A stretch of DNA of 64,000 nucleotides from Paracyclopina nana (lineage: Eukaryota > Arthropoda > Copepoda > Cyclopoida > Cyclopettidae), in NCBI GenBank assembly GCA_019096065.1, contig JAGUCH010000002.1, forward strand, positions 2,678,501 to 2,742,500. Direction: 5' to 3'. Within the stretch, counting starts at the first letter, position 1. Each line of letters starts with the position of its first letter. A program made the position numbers and the translations under genes. Below, in pieces: positions 1-10,459 of this stretch. A model generated the notes under the pieces. That model was not told the DNA's origin and did no database searches. It saw only the letters and a list, made by a program, of their open reading frames with translations.

Positions 1-1723
1 AGCTTCATCTCTGTGGACAACATTAGCCAATAGTTTACCAATAGATATTTATGGTAAATACAGGGTGCAGCGCCGAAAATGCAACCGTGCTACAGCCAGT
101 TCAGCCGGTTTATTTACTACTTCAGAGCAGCCCGCTGTGTGCAGTTTCGGAGCCTCATACTGTACAAATGTACTCACATTACCCATCCTAAAGCATAGAA
201 CCCCACCAGAACTTTGGTTCCCGATTTGAGAACTAATGTTACGCGATTCCTCCAGACTACGTATTCGGTAAAGAATCGTTCTACGATTTTGTCTCAATTA
301 GTCAGTTAATTTGACTAAAAGAAATAATCATTGATGATTATTACTTGAATTCTTGGCAAAGAATCTTTAACGAAAAGCTTGATAAACATTCTTAGATGAT
401 TCTTTCATTATCAATTGTTTCATTTTCATTTTCTCAGTAAACATTACTATTTAGTGCTTGATTTTATCTCAAATCATCAAAAAAGTTTTGTATATCAACT
501 TCATGTGAAATAATTGAATGATTTTTATGTCACACTGATCATGAAATATTCAACCGATATATTTTCAATTAATTTTCATTAACGATTAATTATTGATCAA
601 TCATGAATGTTTCATCAGCGAATTGGTCTCTAAAGGAACATTTATGTTTTTTTCTCAAATGTTCATGAAGAAATCATCAACCTTTTTTTGCTTGCAAGTC
701 AGCAATTTATGTTTCTCAATTATCAACTGATTTAAACAAGTTCACCAAAACAGCAATTCATGAACTTTTCAATAATAAATACTTCTTGATAATTCAAGAA
801 CTTTGATTCAGTAACTTTTCAACAATAAATTATGCTTGATTTTTCAAGAATTATTCAGTAATGTTCATTTAAGAAACTCTAAGAATTTAAGCTATCTCCA
901 TCTATAGCATTTTCGTCACAATATTGTAAACTGTAGTGGGTCCTCTGTGGTCTAGAGGCAAGGCGCTGGATTCCAAATCTGAGGTTCATGGGTTCGAATC
1001 TACCATGGGTAAACTTTCTTTCTAGCTTTTCTATCTTTCTTTCTTTCAAAATCCATCATAGTCTAAAGATAGAGAAAGCTTAATCAAAAAGCTAGAAAGC
1101 TCCCTAAAAAATAATTTTTGACAGGCCCTTGAATAATAACTGAAATCAAGTCCTTGAATATTAACTGAATTCAATTCCTGAAAAGTTCCTGAATATTCTG
1201 GTTTGGAGGTTGAGAAAGAATTGTTAACAATTGATTAGGAAAGAGTTATCAAATAATCATTGGTTGATTTAAATAATCATTCGAGTACTGATCACTTTCT
1301 CAACTCAAAAAAACGTCACCGATTTGATACCGATTCAGAAAATAATCAAGAATATCAATAGTTCACGAATTATCCTTGATTTTCAACCAAATTTTCAGGC
1401 AAAGTTCTGGTGGGGAAAGTGCATTCTGCACACCTTGATGCATGCACTATCTGTTAGCCCTAAGTCCCACAAAAAGTTTTTTTTACGACAAGCAATAATT
1501 GGACTGTGGTTCAATGATTTAAATGCCGGCACTCTACCAAATCTGACACCCTAAATTAAAAATTACAATGCAAATTCATCAAAACACTCACACGGCTCGG
1601 GCTAGCTAAGCTGTGCTTTTGTTTTCCCATTTTAAAATCCTCTCTTAGCTCTTTCAAGGCCCTACTTTACAATCCCCTGCCCGACATAAATATGTATAAT
1701 AATCCTATTGTTTACCATTAGAT
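1..1723. other. AT-rich intergenic DNA without a supported gene
   Basis: Apart from the SINE head listed separately, I see no coding signal here. The stretch at 300-900 is AT-rich and is built from loosely repeated tcatgaa/ttcaagaa-type words, probably an old degenerate repeat. Open frames are short and lack splice or family support. Confidence 0.5.
946..1054 (+). repeat. tRNA-derived SINE head or tRNA pseudogene
   Basis: A pol III A-box-like word (TGGTCTAGAGG, about 949-959) is followed 30-40 bases on by a B-box-like word (GGTTCGAATCT, about 991-1001), the layout of a tRNA gene. The acceptor and T stems pair poorly, and the segment runs straight into a TTTC-rich tail (1015-1047), so a SINE head or a decayed tRNA is more likely than a working tRNA. 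The D-arm and anticodon-arm words look most like tRNA-Leu without its long variable arm. The nominal anticodon position reads CCA, but I do not trust it. Confidence 0.45.
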
Positions 1724-2110
1724 GCAGCCTTAGCTATATGGATCAAGTCTGAAGATGAGCAAGTACCAATACTTTTTGGTGGGCAAAAGGTTAATCCTAC
1801 TGCCTTCAACCTTGAAACTTTTTCATTAAATTTGTCAACCGGACAATGGACAGCTGAGCCAGATCTATACATGAGTCAACTTAATGGTTCCTTTATTAAT
1901 CCAACTGTACAAATGGTAAATGGAGTTGTTTTTGCTATTGGATCAGACATTGGGAGAGATAAAAGATCACATGCCATACTTTACTTGGAAAAATTTGCAA
2001 AAATCTGGAAGGTCTTAGGTGTTGCTGCAAAGTTGACTGGAAGCTTTGCAAGCTTGCCATTTATGGCTTATGCGCTAGAGCCACCAAAATATTATAACAC
2101 AAATCCATAA
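1721..2110 (+). pseudogene. Kelch-like terminal exon or gene fragment
   Basis: After an acceptor-like ccattag (ending about 1720) the frame stays open to a TAA at 2108-2110, giving about 129 residues. The text includes PILFGGQ, a tryptophan-containing STGQWTAEP turn, then MVNGVVFAIGSD, the cadence of a kelch blade (hydrophobic strand, GG, conserved W). Upstream exons that could supply a start or more blades were not found. This may be the last exon of a gene lying outside the window, an orphaned fragment, or a small diverged gene. Function is not inferred beyond possible beta-propeller protein binding. Confidence 0.35.
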
Positions 2111-4264
2111 AAGGCAATACCAAGTTTTGATTGTAAATTGTAGATAGACATGTGGAAATAAATTTAAGCTAGCTAACTGAGTTTAGCCTAGACTGTATCT
2201 CTTTAATTTAGGAGAGTTGGAAATAAAACCATATCAAGTTGGGTTAGAAGATGGCAACGCATATTGACCTGGTAGAGTTCTTTGCCATAATTCTCTCAAT
2301 CAGCCATTTATATGTACAAATTCTGAAAGGTTATTTCATGGGGACTTGCATGATGTTGATTTTAAAATTGTGGCTAATGGCTTCTATTAACATAACATTT
2401 TGAAAAACTTCTAGCTCAGTACCACTTTGTTTTATTAATATCATGCACTTCAATAAGCCCCGCTAAAATTGAAAGATCTAACTTTTTTGATGTCATAAAA
2501 AGTTGCTAGGATGGGTGCCATTATTTTCCACTACTATTTTTTTGACCTACACTTTTATGTCCATTGTTGATAAACATGTATTTTCTTAGATACTGTACTG
2601 ACATTTTATAGAGTACTGATATTGATACTGACGGTAAATCATCTACATTATTAGAGCTACATAATTTTTTATTGACATTTCTTCCACTACTGGCCATTAC
2701 ATTAATTTGCCTACTGGTGCCGTTTTTTGAACTACACATTTTGGACCATCTTTCTATTACCTACACTTTTAGATCTACACTTTTTTTACAAACATAATTT
2801 GCCCAGGATTGCTTTTACTCACTGATTTTTCACTACACTTTTTTATCTACACAATTTGAACATGGCTTTTTTGATATACACATTTTGGAAAAGCTTTTTT
2901 TTCTCTACAGGTGTTTGAATTGGCATAAAAGCTAACTTAAGTTTTGGATTGAATTCATCTTTCAAAAGAAGGTTCTGTTTTACTGGCAAGGACTATATTT
3001 GATAAAGTTCTGGAAATATATTTTATGAAAAAAAACCAATTAAAAAGTGGTTTTTTTGAAGGGAAAAGTCTTTACCATCAGGAATAAATTGCAATCACAA
3101 ATTTCAATTGGCTACAGCAGTCAGAGTAGCTCAAAAAAGGCTAGTTAGCAGGAAATAGTAGACCATAAAACTCAAGTAACAAAAAACGTAAAAAGGCTCA
3201 TCAAAAATAGATGAAATAACATCGGGGACAAGTATATAATATAAAGCATGTTCATGAACAGTAGTTCATAATATATTTGTAACATAAGAGTATAGCTCAA
3301 AGTGTAGTGAACAATACTTCAGTGAGTAGATAAAGAAAAGTGAGTAGTAGTCCAGATAGTTAAGAGACAAAAATGTAGAGCAAAACGTGTATGTACTTTA
3401 AGGACATGTTCAATGAGGGTAGATCAAAAAATATCTGTAACAGTTGAGCAAAAAATGCTTGCTCTAAAAGTGTATAACATTAACTGTCAGTAAAGTAGAT
3501 AAAAAAAATTATATCATATAGGGCAGTGCAATAGTTCAAAAAAGGTTTCCCCGCTAGGATGACCAGGAAAGGAGATACAGAAGTACAATTTTTCAATGGG
3601 TCTTAGAAGCTCTTCTCAGCAAAAAAAAGCACACCAAAGGGAGCTAGAGATTTTTTATAATTTTATGTTATGGGAAGTCGAAGCGCCAGGCCAGAATTTT
3701 GTAAATACCTTTAATCAAGCCCCTGGGACATGAGCTTTCGGATAATATGCATAGGTTTATGCGTGGTTGGCTTAGTAGACCTTAGGTTTTCTCTCAAGTC
3801 TTTTGTAGTCTTGGTATCAACTCTCGCTCGCACTATGTTAGAATTGAAGAGAATTTGAAAAAATAATCCACATCTCAACAAAGTTACCTTTCCCTGCTAT
3901 CAACAACATAACAAAAAAGTTGGGCACTTTGCCTCAAAGTTTCGAGCTCGATCTCGTTGTAATTCCAGTTGGCAACATACGTTTGCAAAACATCCGAGTT
4001 TGGCGTTTCTCGGCAGGAATTGGCAACATCTGCAAGCTCCGCCACGCTCATGGAGTTAGCGTAAAGAAAAACAGCAAGCTTGATCTCATAATAGGGAAAA
4101 TAACCGACTAGCCATTATTGATGACGTTTCTTCCGCGAAATCGTCACAGGCAAGAGTAAAATGAAGGCAAGCTTAGATTAACCGCGATTTCAAGCATTTA
4201 GTGACTTTGCCCAGAGCCCTGAGAAATCATATTTAATTGTAAATATTGATTTTTCTCGATCTCA
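2111..4264. other. Intergenic region with mirrored TACACTTTT / AAAAGTGTA words
   Basis: No gene is supported. From about 2,520 to 2,900 the + strand repeatedly carries words like ctacacttttt and ctacacatttt. From about 3,130 to 3,530 it carries their complements (aaagtgtagtg, aaatgtagagc, aaaagtgtata). The block therefore looks like a very degenerate inverted repeat of roughly 1 kb in total. The family is unknown. Confidence 0.35.
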
Positions 4265-4324
4265 AGGTAAGGAGCTTTCATTTTTCAGCGTTTCTCAATT
4301 GCCTTTACGTCTTCGAATTTCCAG

Positions 4325-6909
4325 ATGAAAAAGGCCTCAAAATCCTCGTCATTGTCAGTGCTCGACCAAGATCTCATTCGCGAACTTGTCATTGTCGCAG
4401 AAACCGCCGTCAAATCGCATTTGACCACGTTACTCCATGCCAAAGTCAACAACGAAGATGACGAAGTTCAAGTCATTGAGGAGAAGCCTTCGCTGACAGT
4501 TCTGCCCCTGAAGCTGCCCAAGCCTCTGCAAATCCGGATCATTGAGCAGCTCAAGTCCAAGGGCAAATCTGCGGACAAAATTGACATCATCAACTTGGCA
4601 TCTGAGCTGTTTTCCAAAACCCTCAAGAATGTGGAGGGCATGGAGGTGACCAACTGCTCCTTGAGGATCAGCTCAAATAGCAGTGAGAATTTGAAGCGGA
4701 GGAGAACTTCTTTGACAGTGGACAACTTGCCCGAAAAAAGGGCCAAAAGGAGCAGGAGCTTGAACAACAATTCTAGTCTGGTCAAAGAGACTGAAAAAGA
4801 AAACGAGAAAAATGTTGTCTTGTGGAGCAATCGGAAATCACTCTCTAGTCAATCAAGGTAGCAGTTAAAATTCTCAATTTATGATTTTAAATCAAATGTT
4901 CCTTTTATAGTACCTCCAAGCAAAATAACGGGAACTTTGCTGTGCCTGCCAACAACCAAATCATCACGATTAAGAGGCCCGTCGGCCGGCCAAGGAAAAC
5001 GCCAATAATACCCACTGTGGTTAGTGCCAAACAAACCAAATCCAGATTCTCCAGGAGAGTCCGTGATCACAGCCTCAAGAGTTGGCCATATCAGCCTTAT
5101 CAGCCTGCTGCTGCTGCTGCAAGCAAGGCTCCAGCAATAAAAAGGAAACTGTCAGGACCTCACAGGGAAAGCTTGAACGTGAGAGCTCTGCGGAAAGTAC
5201 CCATCTTTCAAGGCAGCTTCGTGCACGTGTCGTTTTTGCGTCAGATGTTCTCCGATTTCCAAATGGATCTCAAGCATTTGATGGCTCTGCTCAACACCTG
5301 CTTCGGGGACTGCAGTGAGGATTTGCAGTTCAGCGATGCTTGGCAACTGACCCATTTGTCGGTGAGGGCGGTGCAAACTTTGCTGGATGTGCTGTTCGCC
5401 GAGAAGAAGCGTGTGATCATGTTGAGCCAAGTTCTGGCTCAGTTGACAACTCTGCCGAGCATAGCCATGCGAAAAGTGAGCTTAGAGGAGAAAGTGCATC
5501 TAAGTCAGTTATCGAAGAATGAATTTTGCAATTTGTTTGCTTTGGGACCAACCAGAATGAGTACGCGTACAAAGATTCCGACACAGAAATTCCAGGTGCT
5601 CTCATTCTCTTTTGAATTGAAAAGTGGCATTATTTTCAAATCTTTTTCATTTTTTCATTTCAGGACTCGCCTTGTTCCACTTCAATGGCAGCGTTGTCCT
5701 CGTCCATAACGACACCGCCCAAAAAGTCTCCTTCCATCTCGAGGAGTCGTTCGAGGGAAAAGTCCTCGAAAAGCCTCTGTTACAAGCTCACCAAGGAGGA
5801 CTTGGTGTTGTCTCTCCAGAAGGGCTGGATCAAGGGCAGATTGAGGCCTCGCTTCAGGCACTTGATCTTCCAAGCGAAGAGGACCAAAAGGAAAGCAGCT
5901 GCCATCAAAGCTGAGCCACCTGTGAAAACGGACCTGAGCTTTTTGGACAATTTGAACAGCAACGAAGTGAATGGTGATACTGAAATAATTGTGGTGGAAG
6001 ATGACTCTGCCACAGTCATTGATGTCACTGACATGAGCTCAAGACTGGTTGATTTTGAGCGCATTGACCATGAAGGCGTTATAAAAGTAGAGGAGACTGA
6101 TGAGGAGGCTCCACAACGAGTTATCAATTCGCGTTTGGCAGTCAGGAAATTTCCATCCTATGGATGGAATCGCGAAAAAGAGGCGAGAATCAAGATTCAG
6201 ATCACTGAGGAGAAAGAGCTGGCAAATGGCTCGTCTCGATCCAAAGCTCCTACTACAACTAGCAAGCCTCTGGATTTCCCCGTGTTCCAGCTCAGTGGGT
6301 TGTCTGAAACTGCCCCGAAAGAGGTGGAAGGTAATTTGCCTTGATACAATAATTTAACATGAAAATTAGTCATGTTTATTTTCAGGCTGGTTTACGTCGA
6401 AAGTGAGCTTGCTTCGAAAGTTGTCAGAGCAGCCTTCAATTCCAAGCAGCAAATCATCCAGTCCAAGTTCAAGCCGATCTGGAAGCGTGCAAAAAAAGAA
6501 GAAATCCAGGCACGAAGGCAAGGTGCCTGTCAAAGTGTTTCTGGACCAAAACATTGAAACAATCGTGGACTTGCCCGAGTACAAACTTGGCCTAGAGCAG
6601 ATCAAGGAGATCATCGAAGAAATCGAATCCGCCACTGCCAATGGTGACAACACTGACCAAGAAGTCATCACCGAGACCTTACGAGTAGCTAGGAAAATCG
6701 AGAAAATCTCCATTTCTGGAATTGGCAAGCAAGTCAGCTTGCCGAGCCCCGCCAGCTTTTTGCCTCCAGGATGGCATTGTCGAAAAGTGGGGCAAGATTG
6801 GGAGTACGTCAACAACGATGGCTTAAAAGTCAAATCAATCCAAGCGGCCATCAAGCACGAAACTGCGCAAAGACTAATCAATTCTAGTAGTAGTAAAGAG
6901 CTTTTGTAG
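4325..6909 (+). CDS. Nuclear protein with AT-hook and MBD-like C-terminus
   Basis: Four exons (4325-4857, 4911-5595, 5664-6330, 6386-6909) join in frame to 802 residues. An intron-like stretch 4266-4324 ends in ttccag directly before the ATG, so the 5' UTR is probably spliced. Seen in the protein: lysine/arginine-rich basic clusters, an AT-hook core KRPVGRPRK near residue 190 (minor-groove binding), a cysteine-containing helical middle region, an acidic stretch (IIVVEDDSATVIDVTD), and near the C-terminus LPPGWHCRK, then WEYVNNDGLK, the pattern of a methyl-CpG-binding/TAM-type domain. I infer a chromatin-associated DNA-binding protein. The MBD match is short and no orthologue is named with confidence. 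Low-complexity serine/lysine linkers separate the modules. Confidence 0.75.
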
Positions 6910-7930
6910 CAAATTTAGCAATGCAATTGAAAAGTGAATAAAGCTTTGAAAGGGATTTATATTTGTTTGCAGCCTTCACGTTTCTCTTAGTCTAACGAAT
7001 TACATAAGAACAAGTGCGTAAAAAAAACTAAAAGCATTTATGACCTTTGCTCTATTTTGTCTGACCAAGGCCAGATTGAGTAACAAAGTGTCGTTATTAC
7101 TACATTAGCAACAATTTTAACAACCATTTTAATGCCAAAGTTGTGCTCAGAACGTTTTTCTCCTCAAATGATAATCTTCTACGAGATAGATTCCAGCTAA
7201 TTCTCTCCTACGCTATGCAAAAAGGCTGGCCCTATATTGTATTGATCCATTTTTACTGGCTAAAATTTTCTTTTTTTATGACCTTTGCTCTATTTTGTCT
7301 GGCCAGGTTAAGTAACGAAAGTGCCGTTATTACTACATTTATTAGCAAAACAGCGATTTTAATGCCAATGTTGTGCTCAGAACGTTTTTCTCCTCAAATG
7401 ATAATCTTCTACGAGATAGATTCCAGCTAATTCTCTCCTACGCTATGCAAAAAGGCTGGCCCTATATTGTATTGATCCATTTTTACTGGCTAAAATTTTC
7501 TTTTTTTATGACCTTTGCTCTATTTTGTCTGGCCAGGTTAAGTAACGAAAGTGCCGTTATTATTACTACATTTATTAGCAAAACAGCGATTTTAATGCCA
7601 ATGTTGTGCTCAGATCCTTAAATGATAATCTTCTACGTGCAAGATTCCAGCTAATGTTCTCCTATGTTATGCAAAAATGCTGGCCCTTTATTGTCTTGAT
7701 CCATTTTTACTGGCTAAAATTTTCTTGGATTTCAAAATTACATTCTTATAAAATATCACAGTTCATAAATATTGGACTTTGCAGCAATTATTTCGAATAG
7801 CTCATTTTACTCTGAATATGTGAGCACAAATGCATTTAGGGAGCGCGTGAATCCGGAGGAGCATATTGTAATATCCTGAGCAAATAGAGTAGAATATTCA
7901 GAGTGCTAAGATAAGCGGCTTCAGCTATAA
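6910..7930. other. Intergenic stretch holding the 230-bp tandem repeat
   Basis: A poly(A)-type gaataaagc follows the preceding stop near 6937. Most of the rest is the tandem repeat listed separately. The last 150 bases lead into the carboxylesterase promoter. Confidence 0.6.
7041..7740. repeat. Three-copy tandem repeat, unit about 230 bp
   Basis: The word ttgtgctcag recurs at about 7141, 7371 and 7604 (spacing 230 and 233), and tgacctttgctc at about 7041, 7279 and 7509. The first two copies look essentially identical over more than 200 bases; the third is more diverged and has lost a piece after cagatcc. Near-identity implies recent duplication or homogenisation. Open frames repeated in each unit share the same text and are by-products of the repeat; they have no family resemblance. 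No target-site duplication or terminal repeat was seen. Confidence 0.9.
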
Positions 7931-7936
7931 TGTACA

Positions 7937-7943
7937 TATAAAG
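7937..7943 (+). promoter_or_regulatory. TATA box of the carboxylesterase gene
   Basis: TATAAAG lies about 80 bases upstream of the ATG at 8017, leaving room for a start site about 30 bases downstream near 7965-7980 and a short unspliced leader. This position relative to the coding start supports a focused promoter. It is the only TATA element in the window I would call. Confidence 0.45.
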
Positions 7944-8016
7944 CCCGAGCGCGTTATTCTTCGCAGAGAACTGTGCTCAGAGTGAAACAAGCTGATCTAA
8001 TGCACAAAAAATCAAC

Positions 8017-10290
8017 ATGCCTCTCGTCAAGCTTTTTCTCGTGGTTGTTGCCTTTCTAGCACAATTTAGCAATTTTACGTTAGCTTCTCCAGTTATTCAA
8101 ACTCCACTTGGATCCATCGAAGGACACACAGAAATGTGAACACACTGCTGTTCAAACATGTAAGATTTACATAATAATGTACATTATTTTTTCTGTCAAG
8201 GTCAGAGAATGGACGTGAGTATGACGCATTTTTGGGCATTCCATATGCGGAGCCTCCCTTGGGAGCGCTGAGGTTCCAAAAGCCAGCCAAAAAACGAGCT
8301 TGGAGTGGAACCTTTTTGGCCAATCATCACGTTCAGTGCCTGCAAATTCAATTAAACCAGGTAAAATCATATAATCCAAAAATGTTGATCCAAGATTTTT
8401 TAAAAAATGTTCTAATAGATTTTTGGACTGCAAAGAGTGTCCGGAACTGAAGATTGCTTGGTGCTTTCTATTTATGCACCAAAAGTCGAAACTCGCAATT
8501 TACCAGTTATGGTTTTCATTCACGGTGGAGGCTTTGTCATGGATTCCGGAAACTGCGAGCTGTATGGACCTACTCGTTTCATGGATGAAGATATCGTAAT
8601 TTTTTCTTCTTAAATACCATATGTATTATTTTTGGCAATTTTTGGGTTTTAGGTGCTGGTCACTGTAAATTATAGGCTTGGTCCTCTTGGATTTTTGTCA
8701 ACTGGAAACGAAATTTTACCAGGCAATCAAGCTATGTGGGACCAAATTGAGGCTCTCAAATGGATCCAAGAAAATATCAGATATTTCAATGGAGATCCTG
8801 ATAAAGTAATTCTTTTCTAATACATCGGAGCATTTTAAATAACCAATTAATTTAGGTGACAATTTTTGGTGAAAGTGCTGGTGGAATGAGTGTCATTGGC
8901 CATTACATATCCAAGCAATCCAAAGGACTGTTTCATAGGGCAATTTCCCAAAGTGGAGTATTGAATGCTCCATTTTTGCACCAAGTGGCTGACCCTCAAA
9001 TTCATTTCAAGTATTGCTATAAAGAGTTCATCCCAATTTTATTTGATTTTTTTTATCTTTTATTTCAGGGAACTTGCAGCTCATGTTGGTTGTAATTCTA
9101 CAGAAGACACCAAAAAAGTTTTAGAATGCCTGCAGCAGGTCAATAATAACGATTTGTCCGATTAATTTCAATTTTAAAAATAGTATTTGTTACAGGCTGA
9201 TGGCTCACAAATCGCTTCAATATTAAGGGGAAAATTCCTACATTCTGACTCGGACAATTTCGTGCCGAATCCCTACACTCTAATTGATGACTCACATTAC
9301 AGCTCAAACCCGTTTTTAAGCAAGGATCCCTTGGAGATCATTGACAGCGGTGATTTCAATGACGTACCCTTGATAATTGGCTCAAATAATGACGAAGGCA
9401 TCACTTTTCTCCCCAAGTTTTTGCCTGCCAACATAAAAGAATTTATTGAACAAAATTGGAATGCAAAAATCCCTGGACTCTTACTGGGAAGGTGATTATT
9501 TAATTTTGACACTTTCCAATAATCAATTGAAGATTAATTCATTAGATTTGGCCTGGAAACTGACGCAGAAACCAGAGCTGTAATGAACGCAATTACCCAA
9601 ATGTATTTTGACCCCAATACAGAAGATACAGAGGAAAATCTGCTTGAGTTGCTTTCAAAGATTCTCACTCACACGTGGTTTGAAATGCCAGCCGTTTTAA
9701 CCAGTTTGAAGCTGGCTGAGAAAGCCCAAAGTCCCATTTACCACTACATTTTTGCTCATCCACCTTCAATGTCATTCTGTGATTTGATTGATCTCAACTT
9801 TGCCAAGTTTTCACTCAAGGTAGTATCAAGAAATAATTTATTAGTCAGCTTGAAATGAATTTTTTTGTAGATGGGTGCAAGGGTTTTGGGCCAAGATATT
9901 TTCCTGAGAAATGTCACTTGTCATGCAGACGAACTTTTGCTTCTATTCAAATCGTGTGTTATACCAATGGATGCAAATTACTCACCTGAAGACAAAATCG
10001 TGTCTACACACTTAATGAAAATGTGGAGTGATTTTGCCAACTTTGGAAATCCCACTCCCGATGACAACACTTGGAAAAAGTGAATTAGAAGCATTATAAA
10101 TTGGCAGCTAACATAACTTTTCCCTCTTAGCATTGATGTGCATAATCCGGAACGCCTAAGAATCAAATCTGAGCTGAAAATGGAGAAAATCACGAGCAAA
10201 GAAATGCAAACTTGGATGGATGAAATCTACCCCAAACACCCGCCACACATGCGCTCAAGAGTGCTTGATATTTGTGCTTTGTCAGAATAA
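8017..10290 (+). CDS. Secreted carboxylesterase (COesterase, JHE-like)
   Basis: Ten exons join in frame to 590 residues: 8017-8135, 8201-8360, 8419-8595, 8653-8805, 8856-9010, 9069-9138, 9196-9491, 9546-9819, 9871-10079 and 10131-10290. A signal peptide ([20 protein letters not shown]) is followed by the family opening [19 protein letters not shown], the oxyanion-hole segment [21 protein letters not shown], and the nucleophile elbow GESAGG. The acid residue is in [10 protein letters not shown] and the histidine in CHADEL, so the Ser-Glu-His triad appears intact. The family hydrolyses carboxylic esters; substrates range from xenobiotics to juvenile hormone and cannot be chosen from sequence. 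The stop codon overlaps an AATAAA poly(A) signal (10287-10292). Introns are all short GT-AG. Confidence 0.95.
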
Positions 10291-10459
10291 AAGTATAAGA
10301 GTTGCGCGACTTGATAAATAAAAGTTGCGACGCGAGGTTGCGTGACCAAAGTAAAGCACAATAGTTGCGTCACAATCACTTGTCTTAGTTAACTGGTGAG
10401 AGTCTCATCAAGGCTTAAAGTCTCAGCAGGTTTCCAAGTCAGTCTTTTCTTGGGGAACC

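Noticed and set aside
946-1015. Functional tRNA-Trp gene
   Set aside because: A- and B-box-like words are present, but the acceptor, anticodon and T stems pair poorly, so a SINE head or pseudogene is more likely.
7143-7800. Three similar short coding frames
   Set aside because: They are the same frame repeated by the 230-bp tandem unit, with no splice context or family resemblance.
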